Of a DNA stretch of 64,000 bases, positions 1 through 31,099 are shown in pieces. Below the pieces are notes generated by a model. That model searched no databases. It worked only from the letters and a program-made list of their open reading frames with translations, and was not told where the DNA came from. Location of the stretch: positions 36,145,194 through 36,209,193 of the forward strand of contig OV121086.1 of NCBI GenBank assembly GCA_921293015.1, in the 5' to 3' direction. The translations under genes were made by a program, and so were the position numbers. Source of the DNA: Phorcus lineatus. Lineage: Eukaryota > Mollusca > Gastropoda > Trochida > Trochidae. Within the stretch, counting starts at the first letter, position 1. The number at the start of each line of letters is the position of its first letter.

Positions 1-814
1 AACAAAACATTTCGAAACGAATTTTGAATTCTTTAAATGTTAATTAGTATTATATATTGTGATTTCTTTTACATAGAATATTTTAGAGGATCGCATATCT
101 CTGATTGCATATTTGTTTTTAAGGGTAAAAACCAGCCGGGTTTATTTACCCATTGTTCTTTAAAACAATTTTTTAAAGATGAAGAAAATATGAGGTAAGA
201 GAAAGTCATTTTCAAGACACAGATTATATTTAGAACATACATTGTTTTCTATTGAACTGATGTAAACATTGATCCTTTGAAAAAACTTATTGCTTTAGAA
301 ACTAGATCACATCTGTTGAGAAACTTTGAGAGCTTTAAAAAAGAGAAAGACTCCCATAAAAAAAGGACAATCCAATTGATTAACATAAACAGAGTATTGA
401 CGGCAGTTTATAGTGTCTTAAGATATTCAAATTGCAAATCGTTACAATACATAATTAGTAATAAAACCAAAATGTGTGACTGCACAAGAGATCAAGTATA
501 CGCAACCCTTCCTGAATAGTTTATTCTTAAAGTTTATTTTAAGAATACTTTATAGTAGTGAATCCAAAATGCATTTAAAAGGAAATAGATATTATAGTAC
601 ATGTATGCACTCATTGATAATGATATAATATATAAAGATTATTACCCATGAAAGTGTGTCATATGACTTTAACAAAACGAGTGTGAATTTTTGTACCACC
701 CGAGGGAGACACATGATACACTTCCGAGTGTAATGATTTGTTTATTACCGATCTGTTCCATCTAAAACGCATTGAAATATTAAGAAAATCCCTCTTTTCC
801 TTGCGACCTAACAG

Positions 815-822
815 TGACGTCA
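815..822. promoter_or_regulatory. CRE-like palindrome TGACGTCA
   Basis: A perfect 8-bp cAMP-response-element consensus sits in a locally less AT-rich patch (about 660-960). No gene start is visible nearby, so function is unproven. Confidence 0.25.
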
Positions 823-2555
823 TAAACAGTGGTTTTATGTCGTCACAGACGACTAAATACGGTAACTCCCACTGGAACAATCGTTGCTAGGCAAAAGTGA
901 TATGTGCACATGTGCTAATATTGAAAATATGTCGCCGCTTATGATGAACCATATGGGTAATAATCATAAATACGGTTAATTGTTACATCTCCTATTATAA
1001 ACTAGTTAATCATATGTTTTGTTTTTAATTATAATTTTTCAAATGAATATTTCAAAATTAATTATTATCTTATTAATCTAATAAAGGTACGCGGTTCTAT
1101 GCATTCGAAAGATAGATTTGCCATGATTTGATGTATTAAACTTCGAAAACTTGGAAGTGGTGAATAATCCATATTTTTGGAATTCAGTTGTCCACTCAGT
1201 GCACCACGTGTTTCCGTAAGTATTCCAAACTCTTCACATTGTCGATACAAGCTGTTGCTGTATGGAGTTTGGAGCCATGTGCCTGTGTTATTGCAGTCGA
1301 TTTATTGATAGGAGCTCTTGTTCGATGTACGGAGCTTGATGCAGTTATTGCATCGTACAATGTTTTATGACTTCATTTCAGTTTCGAAGATATTTCAAAT
1401 ATGAATTCAAAAGAACCATTTATACTTATGGAATGCCATTAGACTAGAGAATATTAATACGTAATTATATATAAAATATTCGATATGATATCCGTTGAAA
1501 ACGTTCATTAATATCGTATTTGTTTATTCATTATAACAAATTTACTAAGGAGGTTTAAATCAGTATGAACATATTTGTAATAAACCCTTTACTTAAATTT
1601 TAGTTTTAAATAAATGTGAACGTTGTACAGCTTACTAGTTTAAATGTGGTTTTATTTTCATTTTACTATATTAAATATTGATTGGATACGTTGACAACCT
1701 TTTCCTCTATCCATTTTTTGTTTTACATATTTCAAAAATAAACATGAGTGGGAAAATCAATTACTTGTATATTTAACCGAAATGCCAATCAATAACATGT
1801 CAAACACTTTAATTAACCTTACTAAAGGACAAATGTACGCAGGATTCTGGGATTTGAGTTTTTACGTAATTGATCCACACGCCACACATGTATACATTAA
1901 ATGAACTCTTAGTACCGTTTTCGCACAGTAAGTAATCGAAGTAATCTTATGACGAAAACAAACAGTTTATGACTAAAACGAACATGCAATACCATGTATT
2001 TAAAATCATTGATGCAAGGTTTCTTTAAAACAAACATGGTTCTCACAGTCTTTTTTCTAATTCTAAATTATCTCCCAATTTAGAACAATAAACATTAATT
2101 TAAAAGTTTAGAGATGGTTTTGAATAAAAAATATTGCTTAAATTGTGAATCATTTGCAAACAATATGTGAGAATAGACTGTCACTCCTGGTTAAAGGGTT
2201 CCCATAGAAGTCTCGGTGGTAGATGTAGATATTTTTGTGTTATCTGTTTCCAGTCAGTTTACCAGCCAAGTTGGTCAAATATTACATGGATGGATGTCCA
2301 ATGAAAAACCACTGGCTCTGTGCATGATCAGGCTTAAAGGTAAAGTTAACATACTGTAAATAGAGAATGTCAGTGTCATCTTAAATACCTCTTATATTAA
2401 ATATAACAACACGAGTTGATAAAAGTTACAAATATCCGAGGCTTCCCGAATCGCGAGGATGAGATTCTATTTATCATCCAAAATCACTTTTAATTTCGAT
2501 TCTGTGAAAAATGTATATTTTTTAATGCTGCACTACTCCAAGACTCTCAGTGCAA

Positions 2556-2643
2556 TGATGTCATAGCACTATGACGTCGTCATGTTTATGACGTCAAAGA
2601 ATTGTGATGTTTTACTTGATGATGTAAAACAATTGTGATGTCA
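2556..2643. promoter_or_regulatory. Cluster of four CRE/ATF-like octamers
   Basis: Within 88 bp there are TGATGTCA (2556), TGACGTCG (2572), TGACGTCA (2589) and TGATGTCA (2636). Such clustering could mark a bZIP-bound enhancer or a decayed repeat. No adjacent gene is recognised. Confidence 0.3.
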
Positions 2644-5227
2644 TGAATTTTACTGTAACAAGGCATTCGAAATCTACTGTCAAAACGATATTTCCTAGGA
2701 GATATCGTTTGATCTTCCACAAGCGATATCTCTTATTGAACACAGTTTTGAATGATAAAAGACATTATCCAGAAGCAGTTATAGCCGTCTATAAAAATAG
2801 CCTTCATTGACTTGATAGTGAAATGGTTTCAGTTATGTAAAGGAAGTAATACAGCTGTTTAACAAAAACTTGTTTATTCTAAAATTTAGTGTAATATCAT
2901 GTAAATTGGTGTGCACTAAGATCGATATATCTTTTTGAGAAGATTAAAAAAACATTTCCTATCATATACGTTACGATGATATTCATAGTGCTACAGGAAC
3001 ACATTTGACATTTGGTCCAAAATGCAAAAACCCAAGTTTCGTGATTATTATTGTAAAAACAATAGGTCATAATGTAAATCCTTTTTGTCTTCTACTATCG
3101 AAAGTATGTCAAAAATGTGTTCAAATAATATTGTATTGCAGAAATAAGAGAATCTCAAATTTTCTCATATTTAATGCCCCTTTTGAGGAATGCTTGAATT
3201 GTTCCTGATACATCACATATCTGTCCGTTGTACATGTAATTTAATGAAATAATATCAATGGTTTTAATAAAAAAATTGTGACTAATTCAAAATTTCGATA
3301 AATTATTTTGCAGTGGAATTCTTACACAGTGTAACAATCTTTTGTTCAGCAGATGTAAGTATTTTATATTTGTTTATATCAAGATACCCCTGTGGCCGCT
3401 TAGTACAGATAAGTGAATCTCCAAACCTACCAAGAATAATCTTAATAGCTATCACGTTCGTAAAAAGAATAACGGTTTTCTATGATTTTTACTTTTTGAG
3501 AAAACCGAAAATCTTTTTTTTTGTGCGTGACCCCATTTAACCCCGTTTTAGCATACAAATCAACAACTCTAAAAACAGTCTGTTAAATTATGTCCCCCAT
3601 CCGTATGTAAACATGATTTCTGCTCTCTTGGTCTACTAGTTCACGAAGACGTTGAACATGTAAAAAGGTTATGGGCGGACGTCAGATCATGTCATGAACC
3701 CATCGGGTCTGTCTAGACTCATTCACTAAAAGTAAATGACACATCATCTTGAAAGGTACCGTCCAAAATAAGAACCAAATATGTGTGATTATTGCAAACA
3801 AAAAGACTCGATGATGAAACTTGTCGATGTCAAAATGTTTATTTTCTGATCTTACCAACAGATGAAAATAAATGTTTTGTTTAGATTTTGAATGAAATAA
3901 TTTCATTTGATATGTATCCCATTCATGACTACATACATTTTCTGCTTTGTAGATTTTGAGTAGTTTAGTCAAACGATTTTGTGGTATTTAATCAGGTAAC
4001 TGATAAATGTATTGAATTATTTATTGTTTTACTATCAAAATTTAGCTCAATATTTTCAATTGTGTTCTTGTATGTCAATAACAATGTTACATAATGTTTG
4101 TATCTGAAGTATCAATATATCCGATAATGCAAGAAACGTGACTAAATAAATTAAACCAATTTTACAAAATGTCAGATTTTGGCAAGATGTGATATTTATC
4201 ATGTCATTAACGTTATGATTTTGAAATATTACGGAACCAATTTTTTAAAAGCTTGTGTTCATGACAATTATAATTTTCTTCTGCTTCTGTTTAAATTTAA
4301 GTTTTAACGGATCACAGCATATGGACATATTAAACCAATTTGGTTCATTTTTAAGATCCCGATCTGGAAAGTGTACCTATATTAACTAATCATCTTTATA
4401 AAACAAAACTTATTATAAATCTTTCACTTATTAAATTATTTCCATTTAATTCAATCTATACAATTACAAAATGCTTGTATCAATTTTATGAGTGTTAATG
4501 TAAGTATTGTTAATGGTAACAAATGCAATTATCGTTTGGGTACATGCAGCTCTTATGAATACCCGTGGTAAAAGGCGAACGTCAAATTATTATTTTTTCT
4601 CAAAATGCGATCTTGATGACATGCTTGATTTAATGTATTTATTCCAAGTCTTTACAATAAAATACAGACAGAAACATCCTATAAAAATAGAATGCAGCAT
4701 ACCATATATATTATGCTTCGAAATGGGAACGATAAATTCAAACTTATTTATGTACAATACATTACTGATTTATTTTGAATGAATAGAGAGATAGAAGAAA
4801 AAGGTTAAAGCACAACTATTTGAAGGAAATATTTAAGTATATATGAAGGCGTTCCTGTCATCAATAGGTTATGTCTGAATATACATCGTTACGGTTGACT
4901 CAGGTGACGAATAGGGGATATATTGATAAACCTAATATTATTTCCTCACAATGAGTTCTCTGGCTATTTATAGTGCCTGTAAAATCAAGCAGGCCTCGTG
5001 TAATCAAATGAGTTATTAAAAAACTATTCAGAAATTACATAGATAAATGACCAATTTCTAAATAAGATAAGAAATAAAGATTTTAGTTATCATAGATTTC
5101 AGGATCTTGATAACAAATATATAACTGTATAGCGAAAAGTGCATGGAGAATAGTATTTAGCCGACAAAATTGCTGGAAGTGAACCAGATTTTTCCACGTA
5201 TCGGAGACCTTTTTACAATATAACGCC

Positions 5228-5246
5228 AAAAAAAAAAAAAAAAAAA
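5228..5246 (+). repeat. Poly(A) run
   Basis: Nineteen consecutive A residues, followed by an A-rich stretch. It may be a simple repeat or the tail of a decayed retroelement; no body was recognised upstream. Confidence 0.8.
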
Positions 5247-6242
5247 CAACAGAAAAAGGTTGAACAACATAATTTTTTACACCGTACGAATATACTGAAC
5301 TGAATAAATGTAATGTTTATATTATTCATAATGATAGGTTTTACTCATTGAAAACCTGAAAGAATATTGGAAATTTCAACATCACGACGTTATTATGAAT
5401 AATAGATATAGAAGAATGATCTTCATAACGAATAGGAAAACAAGCTAAAATAATATTATATAATGTACACGTGCCTCTAACGATGATATTTTCAGTATTT
5501 TTCCTTGTACTCAACCTGAATCTGTATGTAACTTGACTCACACGTCGATATCCATCAAGAAGATGCAACATGTGCACCATTGTTGTTGCACGTGACAATT
5601 CGCGCCCTTTTATTGACCGCTGAATGACCAGTCCATTGAGGTAATTTATTCAAGTAGAATTATATTCTGAGTAATAATTGAAAACAGGACGCAAGAATCG
5701 ACTTCAAGATTACGAGTTAACCTAGGTCGCTTATTGGCTAATCACTAACTACTGATCGAAAAGACGTAAGGGTAACAGATTGCAACGGACAACAGCTTTC
5801 AGTCAAATTTTAAAAACAAGCTATTTACATTTCGTATTTTTAGAATTTTTTTTAATATATTTTAATTGGCTTTCTATATAGTTTAACAATATTTCTTTCA
5901 TTAATGTTATTTATTAATTTTAATAAACTCTTTTTTAATTTATCATTTAAGAATTTGTTTTATAATATTAAATATTTTTATCATTTGAGAATTATTTTAA
6001 GATACATTTCATTATTTCATCATTTATGAATTATTTCATTAGTTGTATACGTATATGTTTATTCAAGGAATTTAAACTTCATTGAAACAGGATATTAATT
6101 ACTAATCAGGTAGTAGTTGTTTTGAGGAAAATTTCGAGTTAGATTTAAAAAAATATATGGAACTCATATTGAATTAAGTGAATGAAATAGCTTGAATTAT
6201 GAAAATGTCAAAAGTTGTATAGTCAATAATTGTAACGAAATC

Positions 6243-6280
6243 TGTCGTTTTTGGACATCTTATATGTCGTTTTTGGACAT
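6243..6280 (+). repeat. Perfect 16-bp direct repeat, period 22
   Basis: TGTCGTTTTTGGACAT occurs twice, at 6243-6258 and 6265-6280, separated by six bases. Cause unknown. Confidence 0.85.
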
Positions 6281-8388
6281 TTTTCTCAAACAACCGTTAA
6301 TGAAGAATAACAAGTTAAAATTATTTTCTTTTCGATGAATTTATGTTGTTGTTAGGTAAATGAGAACTGTATAGCAGTTTACATACCATAAAGGATTGAA
6401 TATAAAGCAATCGAAATAAAGATTTGGTTTGTATTCTGTAATTCATTTTCTTATATTATGAATATTTTCATTCAATAATATGAATTGCATTTATTTGCAA
6501 AATTGTGAATGTATAACGTCGACATTATTCAGTTAAGTTTCGAGGCAAAGGAAGTAATAATTTATTGAATATAAATTAAATAAGGTTTGGCACTAATTTC
6601 ACAAATAAGCAAAGAAACGACCCTTTGGTTAAGGTATATGCATGAAAAGGCACGAAAACGCTTGTCAATTTATAACGATACAAATTTGCACAGATGAGAA
6701 AATCAGATTTCACAAATTGAGAGATCTGTGTTACCAAGCCAAACCGGGTCAACACCAATGATTGCTTGCTTTATCCAATCTGTAAGTTTTTTTTCTTTAA
6801 GAATAATCTGTAAAACAAATTCTAAGATGTGGCTAAGAACATAGCTATGGCCACGCTTATATATTCAATATGTCCCAATCAGTTCTACATGTCTTATACA
6901 CTTTTTTTTCTTTTACAGGGAATTTGGTCATCGCAGAACCGTTACAGTCACAATTTTATATCAACAATGAAACATACACATGGGTATTCGATGTCACGAA
7001 TATACGTGTATGGTTTTTTGAACAAAAATAATTCCATTAAAATCCTTTTGCTAAGGACATTTTCCTAGTATTATATTTACAATGAAGTATTAGTTTAATA
7101 TATCAAGTAATAGAAAAACTTTAAATAATTATTTTCAATAAACTATTCTTTAACATTACCAAAGGAAAATATTACTTACAGGTAAGCGTTACCTTTCAAA
7201 CCTTACCTGAGCAGGTGAAAATCAAATTTCTTCCTCGTCGTCCCTTCCTTACTCGCTTAACGCTCAGGTAAAGGGACTGATTTATATTCAATCTCTGTTT
7301 TGCATTCTAATTCTTCAGTGAGCGTTTCTATTCACGGAACCATACCATTATTCTATGCCCATGTTGCCATACCTTTATTCCTACTCCATGTTACCAATTC
7401 TTTGTTACCATTATCGGGGGAGGTTGGTTGTCAAGCAACGGACACAATATTCCCAAACATGGTTTAGTAATGTGGAAGGGTGGTATTGATAAAGACTGTT
7501 AAATTCTGTATGATTTATCACGAAGAGTGGCTGTATGTTTTTTCTGAATCCCATCCACATAATATCAAAACGAAAACTGCATTGTTTAAAGCATTACTTG
7601 TGCATCAATGAAATGAAATATTGATAAATGAAATGAGACATTCGATGATTCTGGACCATATGCAACGGCATCGGGATAAAGTTATAGAATGAAATCTACT
7701 CTATACAGTGACATGATAAAAAACCTAGGTTCCCAACATACAACTTTCCAAAATATGTCAAGTGAGCCTGGTAGATAGTACGGCATTGGTCCGATCCTTT
7801 GTGTGTGTCTATACTATCTAATGAAATAACACATAGCTATTACGAATAAAATTACAACCTACCTGTTTTTTTTGTATACTACTTAAAATAGCTTTAAAGC
7901 TTATGTTCTCAAAGATAAACAGAAAGGGTTATTCACTACTCAGAAATCATCATCATTTTGCATTTCAGTCCAAATATTATGTGAATATGAAGTTATAATA
8001 TTTCAAACACGTCTTGCCAATCTGAAACATATTTTACGATGTTTGAAAGTTATTCAGTATAACAGCATGAGAGGAAATAAATGATGGGATATGGTTACAA
8101 ACATCCTGTGTCATTTATCCACGGGTATATTGGCCACACCTTCTTAGTACTGAATGGTGTAATGTAAAAACGCTTTATTCACGAAACGACTGGGCCTTTG
8201 TCCATACAGGATCTATTTAGACGGTGTTTCAATCCAATTTACTTTTAAGCAAGGCATATTTCTTTTAGAATTTCAACCACAAATGAATGGGTTTTAACAC
8301 ACCCACGTCGCAAACGCTAAGCACAATTGATGAATAGATAATATGAACGATGGATAACGATACGAGATATGAAATAAAAGGAATGAGG

Positions 8389-8607
<219 letters not shown>

Positions 8608-9280
8608 CATGCAGGTATGACCATTATGACGTTTTATAGCAATGTTAAGCTGTCAATCTTCAATACACCCGATGGAAGGGAGACAAACGGTTTAAAGCAA
8701 AAATTAGTTTTCGGAGCCTAACAAAATTCAAATGCAAATACGCGTATTATCAAAAATAACTATTTATTTATTATTATGTATTGCTTGTTATGCTTATTCC
8801 TATGTTGCCACAACTAAACAATGTAGATCATTAATCATTAATCCTTCATTAAATAAGTAATGACAACTGAAGCGCTCGTAAAATATTCCAAGTGACGTGT
8901 ATCATTCAAAATGACATTCACACATATTTGTTATGATTCAGAGATACTTGATTGAAATCAGGAAGAAAAAATATTTAAATGTACAACAATAGATCTCAAC
9001 TGATATTTCACCCAAAGCTTTAATCTTTATTTTTGTAGTGAAAACATATTGTCCAGTGTCTTATATCCTGTTTAGACTTTCAAAAAATAACATTTTGATT
9101 TCAACTTGATCACATCGATATCCTAAGTACAGTAGACGAGAATACATTCAATTTATGACATAACCTTCAATGAGAAAACTTGGTTGGTCATTCCAAGTCA
9201 TTCCCTGTCAATTTAAATATGTTTGCCACACATCTTTCGATTATATCATACTCCCAGGGATCGAAAGATATCGGTTGTAT
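8608..9280. other. Short intergenic stretch, nothing recognised
   Basis: AT-rich sequence between the GA microsatellite and the first MITE copy. No coding, RNA or repeat signal was found. Confidence 0.5.
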
Positions 9281-9289
9281 ATCACAGAC

Positions 9290-9498
9290 CATCTTCCATC
9301 GCATGGCTTTATATTGCACAAGTCTCTATCACTGGATCGTTCAAACCTTGCTACCAACCTGTCAAAATTTTTGTTTGATGGGGGAAAATTGCAATTCACA
9401 TATGACTTCTCATTGGACTATCGCAGCAGCCTAAACGACAAGAACAGAAGAGTGAAGGAACTGGCGCAAATATAGGTTAGGCCATGCGTGGGAAGATG
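9290..9498 (+). mobile_element. MITE copy 1 (MULE-like, 9-bp TSD)
   Basis: The element starts with CATCTTCCATCGCATGGC and ends with GCCATGCGTGGGAAGATG, which are inverted repeats of each other. It is flanked by ATCACAGAC (9281-9289) and ATCATAAAC (9499-9507), a decayed 9-bp target duplication (7 of 9 match). It is 209 bp long, with no transposase, and related to the copies at 33386-33650 and 50827-51066. The 9-bp duplication points to a Mutator-like source; that assignment is inferred. Confidence 0.8.
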
Positions 9499-9507
9499 AT
9501 CATAAAC

Positions 9508-12185
9508 TGACTTCTGTCTTGTAAGACATACGTGTGGTAGGTGAAGACAGGAATGTCTCAGGAGCAGACAGAGCTCAGTTTAAACAACACAACTGACCAC
9601 CGGTTGGATTAAAACGGAGGTTACGTGGGAAAAATGACCTGAGTAACATCTGTGGAAATAGAACAATGATGATTGCCTTTCATGGATGCATGTGAATACG
9701 TGTGTCTGTAATTCAGGTGTGTATTTTGTTTACGTAAATAATCACCTGTCGTATTTCTACTAGGAATAATCTTGCACTCAAAAATAATGTGATCCCGAAG
9801 TTAAACTCTCTTCCCTCACAATTCTGATTATAATGTTCACAAGTCTTCATATACATTACATTATAATCTTTTGTTATCAATTTTTAATATTTCTCTTTCT
9901 CTGGAAACAGTCTAAGTAAAACATGACATTGTTTATAAACGCGATTTCAGCGATACACGTCTCCGTGGTCTGAATGTATAAGTATATTGTGGATAGGTTG
10001 CTCATTGACGTTGATTGTCAATCAATTCTTGACCGTATCTTTATCAGTGACATTTTCTTTGAAGAAAATTACCGGTATACTTAAATACATATATGTATAC
10101 TATGTGAAAGCATTTCCTGTAACAGAGGACAACAAACAAATAAAGTAAACGCCTACAGAAATGTTACACCTCTTTAAATTGGATTATCATAAAGTTATGT
10201 TCTCAGAGACACTTGGTTTGTTGTGTTTTAACATCTCATAAGCTCAATCTTTTGTGCTGAAATAACAGACTTGACAATTAACTGATAATAGTGTTATCGC
10301 TATATTTTCATAGGTGGGGTCAATTATCCTATTTTCGATCACAGAAAAATGGAAAGGAAAATTGTAAAAAGGGTAAGAAACTGAGTCATGTTATTCAACG
10401 TTTTAAACCATAAACTTGAACACTTTTATGAACAGAAAGTTTATGCAAATGCTAAACAAAGAGTCACTTTGTTAGTTGACATATTTTATTCATACAGCAA
10501 ATCAGTACGAAAAGTTTCATACTAAAACGGGGTACCATTAATGACGTGCATGACAAGCTATTGACAACCATGAAACACAAGCACATCAACGGACATCATA
10601 CAAATAATTCTTCCGACTTCCCCCAACAGTAGGCGGGTTGATGTCAGGAGGGTATAGGCTCTAAGGCCAATCGTAATTGGGTAGTGGAAAGACAGTCCAG
10701 GAGTCCAATCTCATTTAAATCACATCGAACCCATCAATCATTCCTAAGATCGGAGTAAAGATTAAAAAGGGTCGTGTCGGGTATCCTTGTCCGTGACTTT
10801 TCACTTTCCTTGAATTCAAATAATCTGAGGCACGTTAGATTATCAAGTTGAGCCGATGATTTTCTAGGTTCGTCGCTGCTTACCTGGAGTGACCCTGACT
10901 TCAAAGAGATTTGCAGAAGGGGTTCTCTCACAAGGAGAGTTAGATCAAGGATCAATTTGAAAGTCATTGATCAGGCTTACATTATTCACATTGCTCCATT
11001 TGCTTAAATGAACGACACTATATTCAATAAAAGCAGGCGATTGTTAAAGTGACTAACAGTTTGTTCATCAAATGTACTCTTAAGATATTCAGTGGGTTCG
11101 TTCCAGGGGGAAATAATTTCAAGCGCTATCCATTGACGGCGGATTTCTATAGTTATGATATAAAATAATTTTGCAATGTTAGGCCGTTGTCGTTCTTACA
11201 TTAGACTACACATTAACGTTGTCGAAGAAATACGCCAACACCATCTGCAGTCTCTAGACGCGCCCTGCTTCAAAGTATTCATATTCAAGGCTTTTACAAT
11301 CCCCGGATTTTCTTGTTTCAGTTTGCCTCGTATACGTTATGAATAACCAGCCAAATAAATAAATGCTACATACTACAGCCATAAATCGATGATCATATTG
11401 AATTCTTGGAAGGCTTGTAACAATTTTGTCTCCTATACATTGTAAGAACATCGAAATCCTTTCGAATCGAGATTCTATAAAAATGCATCGACATTTAATC
11501 GGTTGATGTTTGGCTCTGTAGATCCCCGCTCAGTGGACGCAATGTTTTCTCTGTCTAACACTTTTGAGTATTTCTAGATTTATAAGTCTATCTTAGCCTA
11601 AATCCAATATTTGCAGGTGTTCTAAGATTAAACTATAATTCATTAATTTCGATTTATCTTGATACTGGAACATAGTCAAGTGGATCGAGGTTGATTTTTT
11701 AGTTCATAAATATATAGAAAATATTCGCATTAAACAAAACATCGATGTTTATATTCTTTTGAATTCAAAAGCCCTTACATTTACGCTAACATTCCTATGA
11801 TGACTATAGCGTCAACTTCCTATAAATATCAAAATATTATTAACAGTCATTTTCGTTATAAAAATAAGTTTCATATATATATATTTCAAGCTGTTTGAGT
11901 GGCATTCTAGAAGTTGTCGGTTTACCTTGTTATTCCATCCATTTATAACTTGTGTATAAAAACGCTGTATCTTACAATATCACCAATTGCTTGAAAACGG
12001 TATAAGAATCTATACCGAAACGTCGCTACCAGTACAATAAAGAAATTGATTATCCATAAAATTCCTTGTTGTCCTTCTATCTAAGATTTAAATCCACGAA
12101 AGGGTGAAAACCGATATTTCTGCCGTCTAACAATTTTAAAGCACTGTGTCTCTTTCACATATCTGATGGTATATTGACACCCCAC
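9508..12185. other. Intergenic stretch without recognised gene
   Basis: No exon chain was found. The part at about 10620-10980 is less AT-rich and open for 77 codons on the minus strand, but shows no recognisable protein sequence. The frame at 11254-11451 (minus) is likewise unsupported. Confidence 0.45.
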
Positions 12186-12189
12186 ATGC

Positions 12190-12412
12190 TTAATAGAAGG
12201 CTGGTTTCGGTCTCGGGTGATTGACAGCTGCTACTGGTAATTTGTCACCACTCCAGGGTCTGTAAACAAAAAAGTCAGTATCTAGTAGTTTTATTTAGGA
12301 TCACACTTACTGCAATTGTACAAATTCTTGGATATTCGAGTCCCATGCGGGATTCGAACCCATGCCCCCGAGAGTCAGGAAATATTGCCAGCTACCCAAC
12401 TCGCCTTTCTCT
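12190..12412 (-). mobile_element. tRNA-derived SINE
   Basis: Read on the minus strand, a tRNA-like head has an A-box-like segment around GGCGAGTTGGGTAGC and a B box GGTTCGAATCC (12350-12360), the internal RNA polymerase III promoter typical of tRNA-derived SINEs. An unrelated body runs leftwards to about 12190; the left boundary is uncertain. I cannot fold the head into a full cloverleaf, so a SINE is more likely than a tRNA gene. Confidence 0.6.
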
Positions 12413-12487
12413 CCTTATTAAAACATACTAGTAACTACCCTTTACATTAATAATTGAAAGTTGTTACATCGCGAGTCTTCTCGTATA

Positions 12488-13113
12488 CAGCTGCATGCCA
12501 AAAGTTTGTTCACATACCTGAATATACTAGTGCAAATATCCTGTAATTTGAGATGCCTTTCAGGTATCGTAGGGTTGCGAAAAAGAAACCTATGATATTG
12601 AATTTTCAATACACATATGCAGATATATTCTTCTTTAAGGCAAAGGTTTATCGTACCCCATAATTACCCGTAACAGTTTTGGCAGGTCAATGAAGTGACC
12701 AGGGGTCAAAATTTCGAAAACACTAATTTATATTTTTCTCCATAAAATCCTTTATAATTTATCAACTTCTTTAAACATAAGTCATGTTTGTTCCTTAGCA
12801 CAAGTTCAATGTGATTATGTTGGTTTCAATCTCAAAGAGTCGATATGGAACACTTTATTCGACATTTAACGAAATCGAAATTTCGAAAATGTGACCCCTT
12901 CTGTCTATATCCATATGCCAAAATTCAAATTTTTGCACGAGTGACCAGATAATGCCAAAATGAGTTCAAGAATGGCTATTTTACACATGGACAGTGGGTG
13001 ATCCATTGTCAGTCTTGCTGAAGTTATTCTTTTGACGTTGAAACGAAACTCAAGTAACATGATATTTGCACTACGATTCAGTGATAAGTGAACAAACTTT
13101 CGGTATGCAGCTG
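12488..13113. mobile_element. Non-autonomous Tc1/mariner-like element with TA duplication
   Basis: The left end CAGCTGCATGCCAAAAGTTT and the reverse complement of the right end CAGCTGCATACCGAAAGTTT match at 24 of the first 26 positions. A TA dinucleotide lies directly outside each end (12486-12487 and 13114-13115). Subterminal segments around GGGGTCAAAATTTCGAAA and its counterpart near 12880-12900 also form inverted repeats. There is no transposase frame. TA duplication plus terminal inverted repeats fits the Tc1/mariner superfamily; the size (626 bp) fits a deleted derivative. Confidence 0.8.
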
Positions 13114-13423
13114 TAGTTCAGTTGAAAAAGTTCACGTGGATTGCAGTAATGTTTCTTCTTTCCGGAATGTTTTACTGCATTTTTCCATTTTAAAAAAGTC
13201 ACATCTTATAAAGAACTACAATGAAAAGTTTATAACGAAATTGTAAATGTTAAAAGTTACCTATAGTACATTCGCGGCGCTTGTTTGATATTCACTTGTT
13301 GAAAAACCTGTGTAAATAGAAAGCGAGTGATCACAAATAACATCTTTCACATTTTAGAGCAAATTTTCATAATGCAGAGGGTACCACCAGACTAATTTGT
13401 TTTAAATGCGATTTAGTTAACTT

Positions 13424-13429
13424 TTTATT
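13424..13429 (-). terminator. Candidate poly(A) signal of the TPR gene
   Basis: AATAAA on the minus strand, about 165 nt past the TAA. A common hexamer in AT-rich DNA, so support is only positional. Confidence 0.35.
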
Positions 13430-13594
13430 TTAATTTTAATTTGTAAAATAATTTGAGAATTTGCAACGTCAATTTTGCTAAAAGTAATCATTTTTTTTAA
13501 CTACAGCAAATCAATTAATTTGTCAATTAGGAGAGAACAACATCGTTACAATAAAAAAAGCAAGAGTGAAATCCAAATTAAGTTTCTTTACTGA

Positions 13595-31042
<17,448 letters not shown>

Positions 31043-31099
31043 TTTGGTACAACTGGTTCTTTTGATTATAATAAGCTATGACTTATACATATGTTTCAT

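Noticed and set aside
3313..3354. Possible 42-nt micro-exon between attttgcag and gtaagt
   Set aside because: Splice-like ends only; no neighbouring exons with matching phase were found.
9170..9475. Possible coding gene overlapping MITE copy 1 (frames resembling those at 50753-51020 and 33410-33592)
   Set aside because: The similarity is explained by the shared MITE nucleotide sequence; frames shift and end differently between copies.
12346..12410. tRNA gene on the minus strand
   Set aside because: The B box is good, but the arms do not form a full cloverleaf and an unrelated body continues downstream, as in a SINE.
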